A stretch of 56,046 nucleotides of DNA from CAYSDH01 sp964429805 (GCA_964429805.1 CAYSDH010000015.1:1-56046), one strand, 5' to 3'; positions 40,312 through 49,865 are shown, counted from the first letter of the stretch. The notes: a model not told the origin generated them from the letters alone. Numbers and translations are program-made.

Positions 40312-42104
40312 TGAAACATCTTTTCGCAATAATATCGCTCTTACTATTTACGAGTTCGCTTTCTGCACAGATGTACGGAATGCGAGGCAGTGAAAAGTGC
40401 ATTGTTCATGATATTGAAAAAGGAAATACGCTGTATGGTATTTCAAAAATGTATGCGGTCACAGTAGAAAATATCACTGATTCAAACCCATGGGCCAAAG
40501 AAGGCTTGAGCATTGGTGAGACGCTTTTTATACCTGTAAAGTATGTCGATGCGAAAGAGGCAAAGACAAGTCCCAAATTAGATGGGCATGTGCTCACACA
40601 TCGAGTGAAGAAAAGAGAAACTCTCTACTCGCTGAGTAAGCGATATAACATTGATATGAATGACCTTTTAGAGGCTAATCCAGGCACCATGGATGGACTC
40701 AAAAAAGGCATGACGGTTCTTATTCCGACTGACAGAATAAAAAAGCCTGCAGCCCACGTGACGCCTGCAGTGCAAGACAGTTTAATTAGTCACCTTGTGG
40801 GCACTGGAGAGACGCTTTACAGCATCTCAAAGATGTATGAAGTGGAGATTGATGAGTTAAAAGATGTCAATCGAGGGTTGCCAGAAGGACTGAAAAAAGG
40901 AGAGCGAATTCGTATTCCAAAATTTCGAGATGGATATGTGTCAACATCAGCTGCTACTCCCGAAATCGATGATTCTGAAAAAGAAGAAAACACGTTTGCC
41001 TCCTCTCCACAGGCAGAGGTGAAAGTGGGGTTGATGTTGCCTTTTGCAATCAATTCTATCAATAACGCTGAGGCCAAAAAAGGCGAGTCTATCATGAAAA
41101 TGACGGACATCTCATTCGAGTTTTATAGGGGTGTGGAATTGGCACTTCAAGACCTCAGCGAAAAAGGAATGTCTGCCCAAGTGCATGTGTTTGATGTGGA
41201 CCGTCAAGAAAAGTCGGTGAATAGAGCAATGGATAGTCCGGGAGTAGATGATTTAGACCTTATAATAGGGCCAGTGTTTTTGTCAAGCTACACGGCAATG
41301 GCAAAAAAAGCAGAGTCAATGCAAATCAGCAGTGTCTCTCCGTTTACGAGCAAATCTTCCATTCTGAAAGGTAATAAGCTAGCGAGTAAAGTGACAACTG
41401 CCCCTTCGCACATGGCCAGTTATATGGCTAAGTACATGTTCACTAAATATGAGGGAGACACCATCATATTATTTAAAAGCGGTTTAGAAAAAGACAAGGC
41501 TTTTTACGCCTCGTTTATGAAGGGTTGGAATGAAATGAAGCAAGGCTCAGATAGCACTGCGGTCCTCATTGAGTTTTCTATTGATGCTTATGAGGAAGAG
41601 AAGTTCTTGCCCTTGCTCAGCACTGCGCGCATGAATCCTATAGCCGTGCCGTCCTCTCAGCGCCCTTTTGTCTCTGATTTAACTACCAAGTTGAGGTCAA
41701 GTGCCATGAGCGAATTAGATATTACAGTATACGGACTCGAGTCGTGGTTAAAGTTTGAAAACATTGATGCAGACCTTAAGAATAGATTCAATATGAGAAT
41801 TGTCGCCTCCAAGTATCTAGATTATGAGGATGCAGAGACGAAGAAATTTATTTCCAGTTTTTACGCGCAATATGGAACTGTCCCATCGCCAGATGGTTAT
41901 GGACTTATGGGATATGATATCGCATCGTATTACCTCAAAGGTATCTATGAGCACGGAGAAGGATTTACCTCCAACCTAGACCAGTTTAAAGCAGAAGGCT
42001 TAGAAACCGGATTTGATTTTCATCGTGTAGAAGGCGGTGGCTGGGAGAACAGGCATTGTTTCGTGCTTCGATATGAAGACTACGAGTTGATGCGTGAGAA
42101 TTGA
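40311..42104 (+). CDS. Exported protein with three LysM domains and a periplasmic-binding-protein fold
   Basis: A 597-residue protein. The ATG at 40311 gives a signal peptide (MKHLFAIISLLLFTSSLSA). Three LysM peptidoglycan-binding domains follow (about 29-75, 92-136 and 160-204), each with a GxTLYxISKxY core and an IPxx end. A domain from about 236 to the end resembles type I periplasmic-binding proteins (VKVGLMLPFAINS ... LDLIIGPVFLSSYTAMAKKA ... SVSPFTSKSS). There is no transport partner nearby. By analogy with E. coli LpoA, whose C-terminal domain has a related fold, it might act on peptidoglycan synthesis; that is inference. It is coupled to guaA by a TAATG overlap. Confidence 0.85.
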   Translation: MKHLFAIISLLLFTSSLSAQMYGMRGSEKCIVHDIEKGNTLYGISKMYAVTVENITDSNPWAKEGLSIGETLFIPVKYVDAKEAKTSPKLDGHVLTHRVKKRETLYSLSKRYNIDMNDLLEANPGTMDGLKKGMTVLIPTDRIKKPAAHVTPAVQDSLISHLVGTGETLYSISKMYEVEIDELKDVNRGLPEGLKKGERIRIPKFRDGYVSTSAATPEIDDSEKEENTFASSPQAEVKVGLMLPFAINSINNAEAKKGESIMKMTDISFEFYRGVELALQDLSEKGMSAQVHVFDVDRQEKSVNRAMDSPGVDDLDLIIGPVFLSSYTAMAKKAESMQISSVSPFTSKSSILKGNKLASKVTTAPSHMASYMAKYMFTKYEGDTIILFKSGLEKDKAFYASFMKGWNEMKQGSDSTAVLIEFSIDAYEEEKFLPLLSTARMNPIAVPSSQRPFVSDLTTKLRSSAMSELDITVYGLESWLKFENIDADLKNRFNMRIVASKYLDYEDAETKKFISSFYAQYGTVPSPDGYGLMGYDIASYYLKGIYEHGEGFTSNLDQFKAEGLETGFDFHRVEGGGWENRHCFVLRYEDYELMREN

Positions 42105-42207
42105 TTTTCAGTCAAAATCAGGTTCCCTAGAAACTGCATTTTCAGTGCCTTCTTAAACCGAGAAATTGGTTATTTTAGCCGTCCAAGTTTAATTTCAGAC
42201 CTATATT

Positions 42208-44199
42208 ATGCGTACCGCACATAAACTTACTACACTACTCCTCATATTTTGCGCACTAGCCGCCAATACCGCTCTAGCGCAGGATGATGACAGCATGGGC
42301 TACTCTGACAGAGAGGCCGCAGAGCACTATTTTGCGAAAGAAGGATATGCCACGGCAGTCGATTTTTTCAAGAAGGCTTACGGGTCTGTGAAAACGGCCG
42401 ATGAAAAAGCCGAAATGATCTACTGGGTTGGCCAGTCTTACCGCTCTATGGATGATCAAGTACAGGCAGAAGTTTGGTACAAGAGAGCCATTAAGGCGCA
42501 GTATGCTGACCCGATGGCACATTACTATGTAGCCAAATCTCAGCAGAAGCAAGGTAGGTTTGAAGAAGCACTAGAGACTTTTGATAACTACAAAGAGAAA
42601 GGTGGAGATGTAGCCAAAGCCGAAGCAGGTATTGCCTCAGTGAAGTATGCTATGGAGCAGACAGATAAGCCTTCTAAGTATGTGACTGACCCAGCACTCA
42701 TGCTCAACACTGAGTTTTATGATTTTGCACCAGCCTTCACAGGTGGCGAAGGAAGTGAGTTAGTACTCTGCTCGTCAAGACTTGGTTCTACAGGTATTGA
42801 AGAATTCAAAAAAACTGGAGAGAGCTACGAAGACTTTTTTGTGACGAAGAAGGATGAGAAAGGGAAGTGGGCAGAGCCAGGAAGAATGGGCTCAAACCTA
42901 AACACTATCGATCATGAAGGAGCGGCATGCTTTACTTCTGACGGAATGAGAATGTACTTCACCAAGTGCTACCAGAAGAAAAACGAAGGTTGCGACATCT
43001 GGATGAGTACCAAAGATGCTGAAGGCAAATGGGGAGAGTCGAAACTAGTTTCTCTTAAAGGTGCTGAAGAGAAAGAGAATACGTTTGGTCACCCAGCTCT
43101 ATCTAGTGATGACCAAGTAATGGTATTTGCCTCAGACCGCCCAGGTGGACAAGGAGGAAAAGACCTCTGGATGTCAAAGTATAACGGAGGAAGTAACTCT
43201 TGGGGAGCGCCAGTCAACCTTGGACCTAAAGTCAATACTTCAGGTGATGAGATGTTCCCATACATTAGAAACAACGGAAGTCTTTACTTCTCTTCTAATG
43301 GCCACACAGGAATGGGCGCCTTAGATTTATTCATCGCAGACAAGACTGGAGACAACGAGTGGAGCAATGTCAAGAACATGGGCTACCCGATGAACTCAAA
43401 CTCAAATGACTTTGGAATCATCTTCGATGGTGACTTCGAAAGAGGTTACTTTACGTCAGACCGTGCCGGTGGTAAAGGGAAAGATGATATCTACGAGTTT
43501 AGCTTGCCAGAAGTGCTTTTCGCATTTGAAGGAATAGTATATGACAAAGACAACCAGCAGCCACTAGTTAATTCGTATGTAAGAGTTGTTGGTTCTGACG
43601 GAAGCTCATTTGAAGCCAATACAGATGGTAACGGTTCATTCATCTTTGGAGCAAACGGAGATGAGCGCTACATCAATCCTGATGTAAACTACAGCATCGA
43701 AGTTGGCAAGGAAAAATACCTCGTTGCCAAAGACAATATCTCTACCGTGAATCTCTCAGGCGAGTCAACAAACTTTGTGAAGGAATTCTTCTTGCAGCCG
43801 GTGATTGAAGGTAAAGGAATTTCAATGCCAGAAGTACAATATGAGCTTGCTAAATGGCAACTCTTACCGCAATCGAGAGACTCCCTTGATTATCTCTACA
43901 ATATCATGTCAGACAACCCGACTATCGTTGTTCAGCTTGAGGCGCATACAGATTCTCGTGGTAGTGATGCCGATAACCAGAACCTGTCTCAGAAGCGTGC
44001 ACAGTCATGTGTAGACTACTTAATTTCAAAGGGGATTCCTGGTGCACGAATGAAGGCAAGAGGTTTTGGAGAGTCAAGACTTAGAATTTCTGATGCGCAG
44101 ATTGCTGCTGCGGGTAGCAAAGAGGAAAAGGAAAGATTACATCAGTTAAATAGACGAACAGAGTTCTCTATACTCAGCTGGGATTACTCGCCCAAATGA
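42208..44199 (+). CDS. PorE-like OmpA-family outer-membrane protein
   Basis: A 663-residue exported protein (signal MRTAHKLTTLLLIFCALAAN ending near ALA). Domains in order are TPR repeats (about 33-150), a WD40-like PD40 beta-propeller (about 170-430, with GGQGGKDLWMSKYNGG and GGKGKDDIYEFSLPE), a carboxypeptidase-regulatory-like domain (about 437-530), and an OmpA peptidoglycan-binding domain (about 545-660) with LEAHTDSRGSDADNQNLSQKRA-type core. This is the order found in PorE, a T9SS component that anchors to peptidoglycan, though many paralogues share it. The T9SS substrates in this window make a role in that system plausible. A clear terminator follows. Confidence 0.88.
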   Translation: MRTAHKLTTLLLIFCALAANTALAQDDDSMGYSDREAAEHYFAKEGYATAVDFFKKAYGSVKTADEKAEMIYWVGQSYRSMDDQVQAEVWYKRAIKAQYADPMAHYYVAKSQQKQGRFEEALETFDNYKEKGGDVAKAEAGIASVKYAMEQTDKPSKYVTDPALMLNTEFYDFAPAFTGGEGSELVLCSSRLGSTGIEEFKKTGESYEDFFVTKKDEKGKWAEPGRMGSNLNTIDHEGAACFTSDGMRMYFTKCYQKKNEGCDIWMSTKDAEGKWGESKLVSLKGAEEKENTFGHPALSSDDQVMVFASDRPGGQGGKDLWMSKYNGGSNSWGAPVNLGPKVNTSGDEMFPYIRNNGSLYFSSNGHTGMGALDLFIADKTGDNEWSNVKNMGYPMNSNSNDFGIIFDGDFERGYFTSDRAGGKGKDDIYEFSLPEVLFAFEGIVYDKDNQQPLVNSYVRVVGSDGSSFEANTDGNGSFIFGANGDERYINPDVNYSIEVGKEKYLVAKDNISTVNLSGESTNFVKEFFLQPVIEGKGISMPEVQYELAKWQLLPQSRDSLDYLYNIMSDNPTIVVQLEAHTDSRGSDADNQNLSQKRAQSCVDYLISKGIPGARMKARGFGESRLRISDAQIAAAGSKEEKERLHQLNRRTEFSILSWDYSPK

Positions 44200-44220
44200 T
44201 TGAACGCTGAATAAGACTTT

Positions 44221-44260
44221 AGAGCCCCGTTTTGGAAATTATCAAAACGGGGCTCTTTGT
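44221..44260 (+). terminator. Terminator after the PorE-like gene
   Basis: A perfect 14-bp stem, AGAGCCCCGTTTTG (44221-44234) and CAAAACGGGGCTCT (44243-44256), closes an 8-base loop and is followed by a short TT stretch. The T-tract is poor but the stem is very stable, and the position between the stop at 44199 and the purM promoter is right. Confidence 0.75.
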
Positions 44261-44273
44261 GTATAAAAGCATC

Positions 44274-44303
44274 TTGTCACCCTGCGATTAATCATGATAT
44301 TTG
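44274..44303 (+). promoter_or_regulatory. Promoter of the purM operon (near-leaderless)
   Basis: TTG at 44274-44276, a 19-base spacer and GATATTTG at 44296-44303, one base off the TAnnTTTG consensus. The ATG at 44309 follows after 5 bases, as at guaA, which supports 44309 over the earlier ATG at 44294. Confidence 0.55.
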
Positions 44304-44308
44304 CCCAG

Positions 44309-45481
44309 ATGAGTGACGATACAACGAGATACCAGACGCGTGGCGTTTCAGCCGGAAAAGAAGATGTTCATGCAGCCATCAAAAACTTGGACAAAGGACT
44401 TTTCCCAAATGCTTTTTGCAAGATTCTCCCAGACATAGTTGGGGGAGATGAGACATACTGCAACATCATGCATGCCGACACGGCCGGCACAAAACCCTCA
44501 TTGGCTTATGCCTATTGGAAAGAAACTGGAGACGACTCCGTCTGGAAAGGTATCATCCAAGACGCATTAGTAATGAATCTAGATGATCTTATCTGCGTGG
44601 GTGTCACAGATGATATAGTCTTCTCGTCAACTATCGGTCGCAACAAAAGTTTAATACCAGGTTCTGTTATCAAGGAACTCATACAAGGCACAGATCAGTA
44701 TATCAACGAACTGCGAGAGTTGGGAGTAGGACTGACCTTGGCAGGAGGAGAAACGGCAGATGTGGGTGATATTGTGCGCACTCTTGACGTAGGCTTTACC
44801 GCATTTGCTAGAGCCAAGAGGTCGGACATTATTGATAACGGAAACATTGCTCCGGGAGACGTCATCGTGGGGCTCGCTTCGTTTGGGCAAGCGAAGTATG
44901 AAGACAGTTATAATGGAGGCATGGGCAGTAATGGACTTACGTCAGCCAGACATGATGTGTTCACCAAAGAATTAGCCCAAAAGTATCCTGAGACCTTTGA
45001 TCATGCCATTCCAGAAGACTTAGTCTATGCTGGACAGATGAAGTTGACCAGTCCGGTGCCAGATTCAGACTTAGATGCAGGTAAGTTAGTCCTGTCTCCA
45101 ACGCGCACCTATGCACCCATTATCGCGGCCATGCTCAAAGAGCACCGCCAGCACATTCATGGCATGGTGCACTGCAGTGGCGGAGCGCAGACTAAAGTGC
45201 TTCACTTCGTAAATGATGTGCACATCATCAAAGACAATCTGTTCCCAATACCTCCGCTGTTTAAGATGATTCATGAGCAGTCTGGAACTGCGTGGCAGGA
45301 GATGTATAAAGTGTTTAACATGGGCCACCGTCTTGAGATTTATCTGCCTCAAGAGCATGCTCAAGCGCTGATGGATATTTCAGAGTCGTTTGGAGTTGAT
45401 GCACGAATAGTTGGGCGCGTAGAGTCTGGAGAAGGAAAGTCCCTGACTATTGAGAGCGAATTCGGTACCTTTACTTACTGA
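44309..45481 (+). CDS. purM: Phosphoribosylformylglycinamidine cyclo-ligase (AIR synthase), Bacteroidota type
   Basis: PurM closes the imidazole ring in purine synthesis (FGAM plus ATP to AIR). The 390-residue protein starts MSDDTTRYQTRGVSAGKEDV and has ATP/substrate-binding blocks MHADTAGTKPSLAYAYW, DALVMNLDDLICVGVTDD, LAGGETADVGDIVRTLD and GMGSNGLTSARHDVF. It is longer than E. coli PurM (345), as is usual in Bacteroidota. The start at 44309 is favoured because the earlier ATG at 44294 overlaps the promoter. prfA follows after 5 bases and pyrF after that, so nucleotide synthesis and translation termination genes share an operon. Confidence 0.94.
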   Translation: MSDDTTRYQTRGVSAGKEDVHAAIKNLDKGLFPNAFCKILPDIVGGDETYCNIMHADTAGTKPSLAYAYWKETGDDSVWKGIIQDALVMNLDDLICVGVTDDIVFSSTIGRNKSLIPGSVIKELIQGTDQYINELRELGVGLTLAGGETADVGDIVRTLDVGFTAFARAKRSDIIDNGNIAPGDVIVGLASFGQAKYEDSYNGGMGSNGLTSARHDVFTKELAQKYPETFDHAIPEDLVYAGQMKLTSPVPDSDLDAGKLVLSPTRTYAPIIAAMLKEHRQHIHGMVHCSGGAQTKVLHFVNDVHIIKDNLFPIPPLFKMIHEQSGTAWQEMYKVFNMGHRLEIYLPQEHAQALMDISESFGVDARIVGRVESGEGKSLTIESEFGTFTY

Positions 45482-45486
45482 AATCC

Positions 45487-46569
45487 ATGACTGATTTATT
45501 ACAAAAACTAACTTTTATCGTTGAGCGACACACAGAAGTGTCCAAGCTCATCGTAGATCCAGATATCATCTCTGACATGAAGCGCTACACCAAGCTCATG
45601 AAGGAATATAAAGACCTGGAAGAGATAGTAGCGGCCCAAAAAGAGTACAAATCAATCATTGACAACATCACTTCGTCAAAAGAGCTGATTGCCACAGAAG
45701 AAGACGCAGAGTTTAAGGCCATGGCCAAGGCCGAGCTTGATTCGTTAGAGAAACGCAAGCTCGAAATGGATGAAGAAGTGAAAATTTTACTCGTACCAAA
45801 AGACCCAGAAGACAGTAAAAATGCGGTCATGGAAATCAGAGCCGGAACAGGTGGCGATGAGGCAGGAATTTTTGCTGGAGACCTATACCGCATGTACTCC
45901 AAGTACATCTCTGACAAAGGATGGAGAACCGAGGTGGTCGATTATAATGAAGGAACCTCTGGCGGATACAAAGAGATTATATTCAAAGTAGAAGGAGCTG
46001 GCGCTTATGGCGAGATGAAATTTGAAGGAGGCGTGCACCGTGTGCAACGAGTTCCTCAGACTGAAACACAGGGTCGAGTGCACACCTCGGCAGCGAGTGT
46101 TGTGGTCATGCCCGAAGCAGATGAGTTTGATGTGGAGATAAAGGAGTCAGACATACGCAGAGATGAGTTCTGCTCTTCTGGCCCCGGAGGACAGTCGGTG
46201 AACACGACTTACTCAGCCATTAGACTGACTCACATCCCGACAGGCATCGTGGCGCAGTGTCAAGACCAGAAGTCGAAACTAAAAAACTACGACAAAGCCC
46301 TAGGCGTATTAAGATCTCGAGTCTACGAGATGGAACTCAAAAAACGACAAGCCGAAGAAGCCAAGACCAGAAAGAGTATGGTGGCCTCAGGTGATCGTTC
46401 TGATAAGATCAGGACATATAATTACCCTCAAGGACGAGTAACTGATCATCGTATCGGCTTGACACTTTATAATTTGCAGAACATTATTTCTGGAGACTTA
46501 GGCGAAGTAATCGAATCACTGATGCTGGCCGAAAACTCAGAAAAATTAAAAGCTGGAGAAGCCGCCTAA
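45487..46569 (+). CDS. prfA: Peptide chain release factor 1
   Basis: RF1 reads UAA and UAG stop codons and triggers peptidyl-tRNA hydrolysis. The 360-residue protein has the stop-recognition PxT motif as PQT at 190-192 in VQRVPQTETQGRVHTSA, and GGQ at 234-236 in SSGPGGQSVNTTYSA. The usual Ala before GGQ and the His after it are Pro and Ser here (GPGGQS instead of GAGGQH), a small deviation. The coil after this (RSRVYEMELKKRQAEEAK) is typical. It is 5 bases after purM and 2 bases before pyrF. Confidence 0.96.
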   Translation: MTDLLQKLTFIVERHTEVSKLIVDPDIISDMKRYTKLMKEYKDLEEIVAAQKEYKSIIDNITSSKELIATEEDAEFKAMAKAELDSLEKRKLEMDEEVKILLVPKDPEDSKNAVMEIRAGTGGDEAGIFAGDLYRMYSKYISDKGWRTEVVDYNEGTSGGYKEIIFKVEGAGAYGEMKFEGGVHRVQRVPQTETQGRVHTSAASVVVMPEADEFDVEIKESDIRRDEFCSSGPGGQSVNTTYSAIRLTHIPTGIVAQCQDQKSKLKNYDKALGVLRSRVYEMELKKRQAEEAKTRKSMVASGDRSDKIRTYNYPQGRVTDHRIGLTLYNLQNIISGDLGEVIESLMLAENSEKLKAGEAA

Positions 46570-46571
46570 CT

Positions 46572-47360
46572 GTGACTAGACAAGAACTTATTGCCCAGAT
46601 TAGACTAAAGAAGAACTTTCTCTGTGTGGGCTTAGATCCAGACAAAGACAAAGTTCCGTCATCATTCCAGTCTTCAGACAACTGGATTTTTGAGTTCAAC
46701 AAGTCCATTATAGGCCAAGTCGCTGAGCACTGTGTGGCCTTCAAACCCAACACGGCATTTTATGAATCATACGGCACAGACGGGTGGAGACAGTTTGAAG
46801 AGACAGTCGCCTACATTCGTGCCGAGTACCCCAATCACTTTGTCATAGCCGATGCCAAGCGCGGAGATATCGGTAACACATCGGCACGTTATGCCAAGGC
46901 TTTCTTTGAAAACATGGACTGCCAAGCCATCACCGTGGCGCCATATATGGGAGAAGATTCTGTAAGTCCATTTCTAGGGTTTGATGGCAAGTGGGTGATT
47001 GTACTTGGGTTGACATCTAATCCAGGGTCAGCGGATTTTCAGCATCATGGCGAGCATGACTTACATCTGTCAGTGATAGAAAAGAGCCTGAGCTGGGGAG
47101 GAAGTAATCAAGTAATGATTGTGGCGGGTGCTACTCGAGGAGAGCAGTTGGCGCAAGTGCGAAAAGCTGCAAAAGATGCCTTTTTGCTGGTTCCTGGAGT
47201 TGGGGCTCAAGGCGGAAGCTTAAAAGATGTGGTAGACCATGCCATGCTTTCAGAAGACATCGGATTGCTCGTCAATTCTTCCCGCGGCATCATCTATTCT
47301 GACTCGCCAAAGGCATCAGCTCAAAGATTGGCTGAGGAAATGGCCGCCTTCATCATTTGA
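46572..47360 (+). CDS. pyrF: Orotidine 5'-phosphate decarboxylase (type 2)
   Basis: PyrF decarboxylates OMP to UMP, the last step of pyrimidine synthesis. The 262-residue protein has the family start FLCVGLDPDKDKVP, and the catalytic block DAKRGDIGNTSARYAKAFF near residue 95 with the Asp-Lys-Asp triad. VPGVGAQGGSLKDV near 210 and LVNSSRGIIY near 235 form the phosphate site. The start codon is GTG at 46572, two bases after the prfA stop, with no better ATG close by. Confidence 0.95.
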   Translation: MTRQELIAQIRLKKNFLCVGLDPDKDKVPSSFQSSDNWIFEFNKSIIGQVAEHCVAFKPNTAFYESYGTDGWRQFEETVAYIRAEYPNHFVIADAKRGDIGNTSARYAKAFFENMDCQAITVAPYMGEDSVSPFLGFDGKWVIVLGLTSNPGSADFQHHGEHDLHLSVIEKSLSWGGSNQVMIVAGATRGEQLAQVRKAAKDAFLLVPGVGAQGGSLKDVVDHAMLSEDIGLLVNSSRGIIYSDSPKASAQRLAEEMAAFII

Positions 47361-47397
47361 AAATACTACTTTCAAGGTACGCGATTCTATTATCACC

Positions 47398-48693
47398 TTG
47401 AACCGAGTACCAGAAGAATATATACACCATGTGTGGCAGTACGGCCTTTTTGATCAGTCTGATCTCTGCACCGTATCTGGCGAAGTCGTGCAACTTGAAA
47501 ACCGCGGATTTCACAATCATAACTCAGGCCCAGATTTTTTAAATGCACGACTCACCATTGGTGAGCAAGAGTGGGCAGGTAATGTGGAGATACATTATTT
47601 CTCATCTGATTGGAAGGCGCATGCGCATGATACAGATGAGGCCTATGATAATGTGGTGCTCCATGTAGTAATGGTCCATGATAAAGAAGTCACCAATAAA
47701 AGGGGAGGAGCCATACCAACATTGGTCTTAAAAGATCGCTTGTTTACCAAAGACTTAGACCGATACAAATCTCTGATTGAAAACAGACATTGGATTCCCT
47801 GTGGAGATCAACTGTCGCAGGTTGATTCTATGGTTAAGCGCCAGATGATGGACCGCGCAATCATAGAGAGATTGGAGACGAAGTCTGCCACAGTGCTTGA
47901 GTTCTTAAACAGGTATAATGGCGACTGGAACAAGACCCTTTTTACCATGCTGGGAATGTCGTTTGGGGGAAAGGTAAATGCCGAACCCTTTGCACTGCTC
48001 ACCCAGATTACCCCGCTAGATGTCATTGCCAAACACAAAGATGACATTCACATACTTGAGGCATTATTTATCGGGCAAGCTGGATTTCTCGAAGAAGACT
48101 TTGAAGAAGAATATCCAAAAGAGCTTCAACAGCAGTATGAATTCTTGAGACATAAGTACAAGATTCACCCCATGAAAAAAGTCGCTTGGCGCAACTCTAG
48201 AGTGCGGCCAACCTCTTTGCCACTGCTCAGATTGGCTCAGTTTGCACGTGTGTGGCAAGAGTCTAACTCCTTGTTTTCCATATTTTTAGAGGCCAATCCT
48301 AATACACTCACTAAGCTGTTCTCAATTTCTCTTGGTGGGTACTGGCTGCGACACTATGCCTTTGACTCGTTGAGCGCAGAACGATACAAGAATATAGGTG
48401 CTGCAACCGTCAACAGTATCATCATAAACACAGTAGTTCCAGTGCTTTTTGCCTACTCTCTGCATGTGGCAGATTTGAATTCAAGAGAAAGAGCCCTATC
48501 TTTGTTAGGAGCGCTGCCGGCTGAAGAGAACGCTGTTCTTAGAAATTGGGCCGATCAGGGCGTCCAAGCGCGCAATGCGCTGGACTCTCAAGCGTTATTA
48601 CAGATGAAAAAACATCACTGTGATAAGAAGCACTGTCTTCAGTGTCCAGTTGGAGTTAAATTATTGAGAAGTTCGAGTGAAAAGTCTATTTGA
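47398..48693 (+). CDS. DUF2851 family protein
   Basis: A protein of about 431 residues of unknown function, conserved in Bacteroidota. The family signature is clear: EEYIHHVWQYGLFD, HNHNSGPDFLNARLTI, WAGNVEIHYFSSDWKAH and DEAYDNVVLHVVMVHD near the N-terminus, which looks like a nuclease-fold-type arrangement but is not characterised. The C-terminus has a Cys cluster (HHCDKKHCLQCPVG). The frame is open further upstream inside pyrF; a TTG at 47398 gives the family-like start NRVPEEY. A terminal 17-base overlap with the PspC gene suggests coupling. Confidence in the family is high, in the start codon moderate. Confidence 0.88.
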   Translation: MNRVPEEYIHHVWQYGLFDQSDLCTVSGEVVQLENRGFHNHNSGPDFLNARLTIGEQEWAGNVEIHYFSSDWKAHAHDTDEAYDNVVLHVVMVHDKEVTNKRGGAIPTLVLKDRLFTKDLDRYKSLIENRHWIPCGDQLSQVDSMVKRQMMDRAIIERLETKSATVLEFLNRYNGDWNKTLFTMLGMSFGGKVNAEPFALLTQITPLDVIAKHKDDIHILEALFIGQAGFLEEDFEEEYPKELQQQYEFLRHKYKIHPMKKVAWRNSRVRPTSLPLLRLAQFARVWQESNSLFSIFLEANPNTLTKLFSISLGGYWLRHYAFDSLSAERYKNIGAATVNSIIINTVVPVLFAYSLHVADLNSRERALSLLGALPAEENAVLRNWADQGVQARNALDSQALLQMKKHHCDKKHCLQCPVGVKLLRSSSEKSI

Positions 48694-48913
48694 CGACATA
48701 TTGTCCTTTTACGAAAAGCAAGCCTTTGGGGTCTGCACGTGGATGGGTGACAAGATGAATATCAAGTCGGCCAACATCCGCCTTTCATTTATATACCTCT
48801 CCTTCATCACATTCGGCTCAATCACTTTTCTATACCTAACTATGGCATTTGTGCTCAAACACAAAGAGTATTTCAAGCCCTCAAAAAAGAAGAACACCAT
48901 TTGGGAGCTCTAA
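48677..48913 (+). CDS. Small PspC-domain membrane protein
   Basis: A 78-residue protein with a PspC domain: FGVCTWMGDKMNIKSANIRL followed by a membrane helix (about 38-60, FIYLSFITFGSITFLYLTMAF). PspC proteins respond to envelope stress in other bacteria, but this stand-alone form is uncharacterised. The start is a GTG at 48677, overlapping the DUF2851 gene by 17 bases. It closes the purM-prfA-pyrF-DUF2851 cluster. Confidence 0.82.
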   Translation: MKSLFDDILSFYEKQAFGVCTWMGDKMNIKSANIRLSFIYLSFITFGSITFLYLTMAFVLKHKEYFKPSKKKNTIWEL

Positions 48914-48950
48914 TCCCAATCAGTTCTTTCTATTTCTTTAGTTTCACGGC

Positions 48951-49865
48951 ATGCACAGAATTCTCCTCACCGGGTCAAACGGCTTGCTTGGTCAAAAACT
49001 TGTACACCTACTCCGTGAACGTAATGATGTCAGACTTCTAGCAACGAGTTCTGGTGACAATCGCATCACAGTAAAGAGTGGTTATGAGTATCAAACTATG
49101 GACATCACTGATGCCAATCAAGTTGACAAAGTGGTCTCAACATTTAAACCGACAGCCATAATTAACACAGCCGCTATGACCATGGTCGATGCCTGTGAGA
49201 CAGAGCAAGAAAAGTGTTATGCCATCAATTTAGATGGAGTAAAACACTTATTGAATTCGGCAGAAAAAACACAAGCCAAACTCATCCATCTCTCTACAGA
49301 CTTTGTGTTTAATGGCGAGGCGGGCCCGTATCAAGAAGAAGATGTGCCCGATCCATTAAGTGTTTACGCCAAAAGCAAATATGAGAGCGAGCAGTTACTG
49401 CTCAATGCGGAGTATAAAAATTGGGCCATCGCACGGACCATCATAGTCTATGGTATTGCCGAGAACATGAGTCGCAGTAACATTATTCTCTGGGCCAGAA
49501 AAGCACTAAAAGCTGGAGATAAAATGACCATTGTAGATGATCAATTTAGATCACCCACGCTGGCCGAAGACTTAGCGATGGGCTGCTGGCTTATTGCCGA
49601 AAAAAATGAAACAGGCATCTACCATCTCTCGGGTCCAACAGTGTATTCCATCATAGATTTGGTCAGAGCTGTGGCTGCTCATTACAGTGTAGACGATTCT
49701 AATGTAGTGCCTATAAAATCTGAGACACTCAATCAGGCCGCCAAAAGACCGCCACGCACAGGTTTTATTCTGGATAAAGCACGAAATGACTTAGGCTATG
49801 CCCCGCGTAGCATTGAAGAAGGTCTAGCCCTAATAGACCAACAAGACCCTCTAGATTCACTCTGA
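48951..49865 (+). CDS. dTDP-4-dehydrorhamnose reductase-like SDR
   Basis: A 304-residue extended SDR with nucleotide-binding GSNGLLGQKLV at residues 8-18, the catalytic Thr/Ser in LSTDFVFNG and YAKSK (Tyr-x3-Lys) near residue 143. This fits the RmlD-like branch, which reduces dTDP-4-keto-rhamnose or related sugars, and it may take part in envelope polysaccharide synthesis. No other rhamnose gene is near, so the substrate is open. It lies 37 bases after the PspC gene. Confidence 0.85.
   Translation: MHRILLTGSNGLLGQKLVHLLRERNDVRLLATSSGDNRITVKSGYEYQTMDITDANQVDKVVSTFKPTAIINTAAMTMVDACETEQEKCYAINLDGVKHLLNSAEKTQAKLIHLSTDFVFNGEAGPYQEEDVPDPLSVYAKSKYESEQLLLNAEYKNWAIARTIIVYGIAENMSRSNIILWARKALKAGDKMTIVDDQFRSPTLAEDLAMGCWLIAEKNETGIYHLSGPTVYSIIDLVRAVAAHYSVDDSNVVPIKSETLNQAAKRPPRTGFILDKARNDLGYAPRSIEEGLALIDQQDPLDSL

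Noticed and set aside
42102..42120. Hairpin TGATTTT/AAAATCA just after the LysM gene as a terminator
   Set aside because: The stem is 7 AT-rich pairs including the stop codon and no T-tract follows, so termination is unlikely.
48939..48946. TAGTTTCA as a promoter of the SDR gene
   Set aside because: It has two mismatches to TAnnTTTG and no TTG at the right distance.
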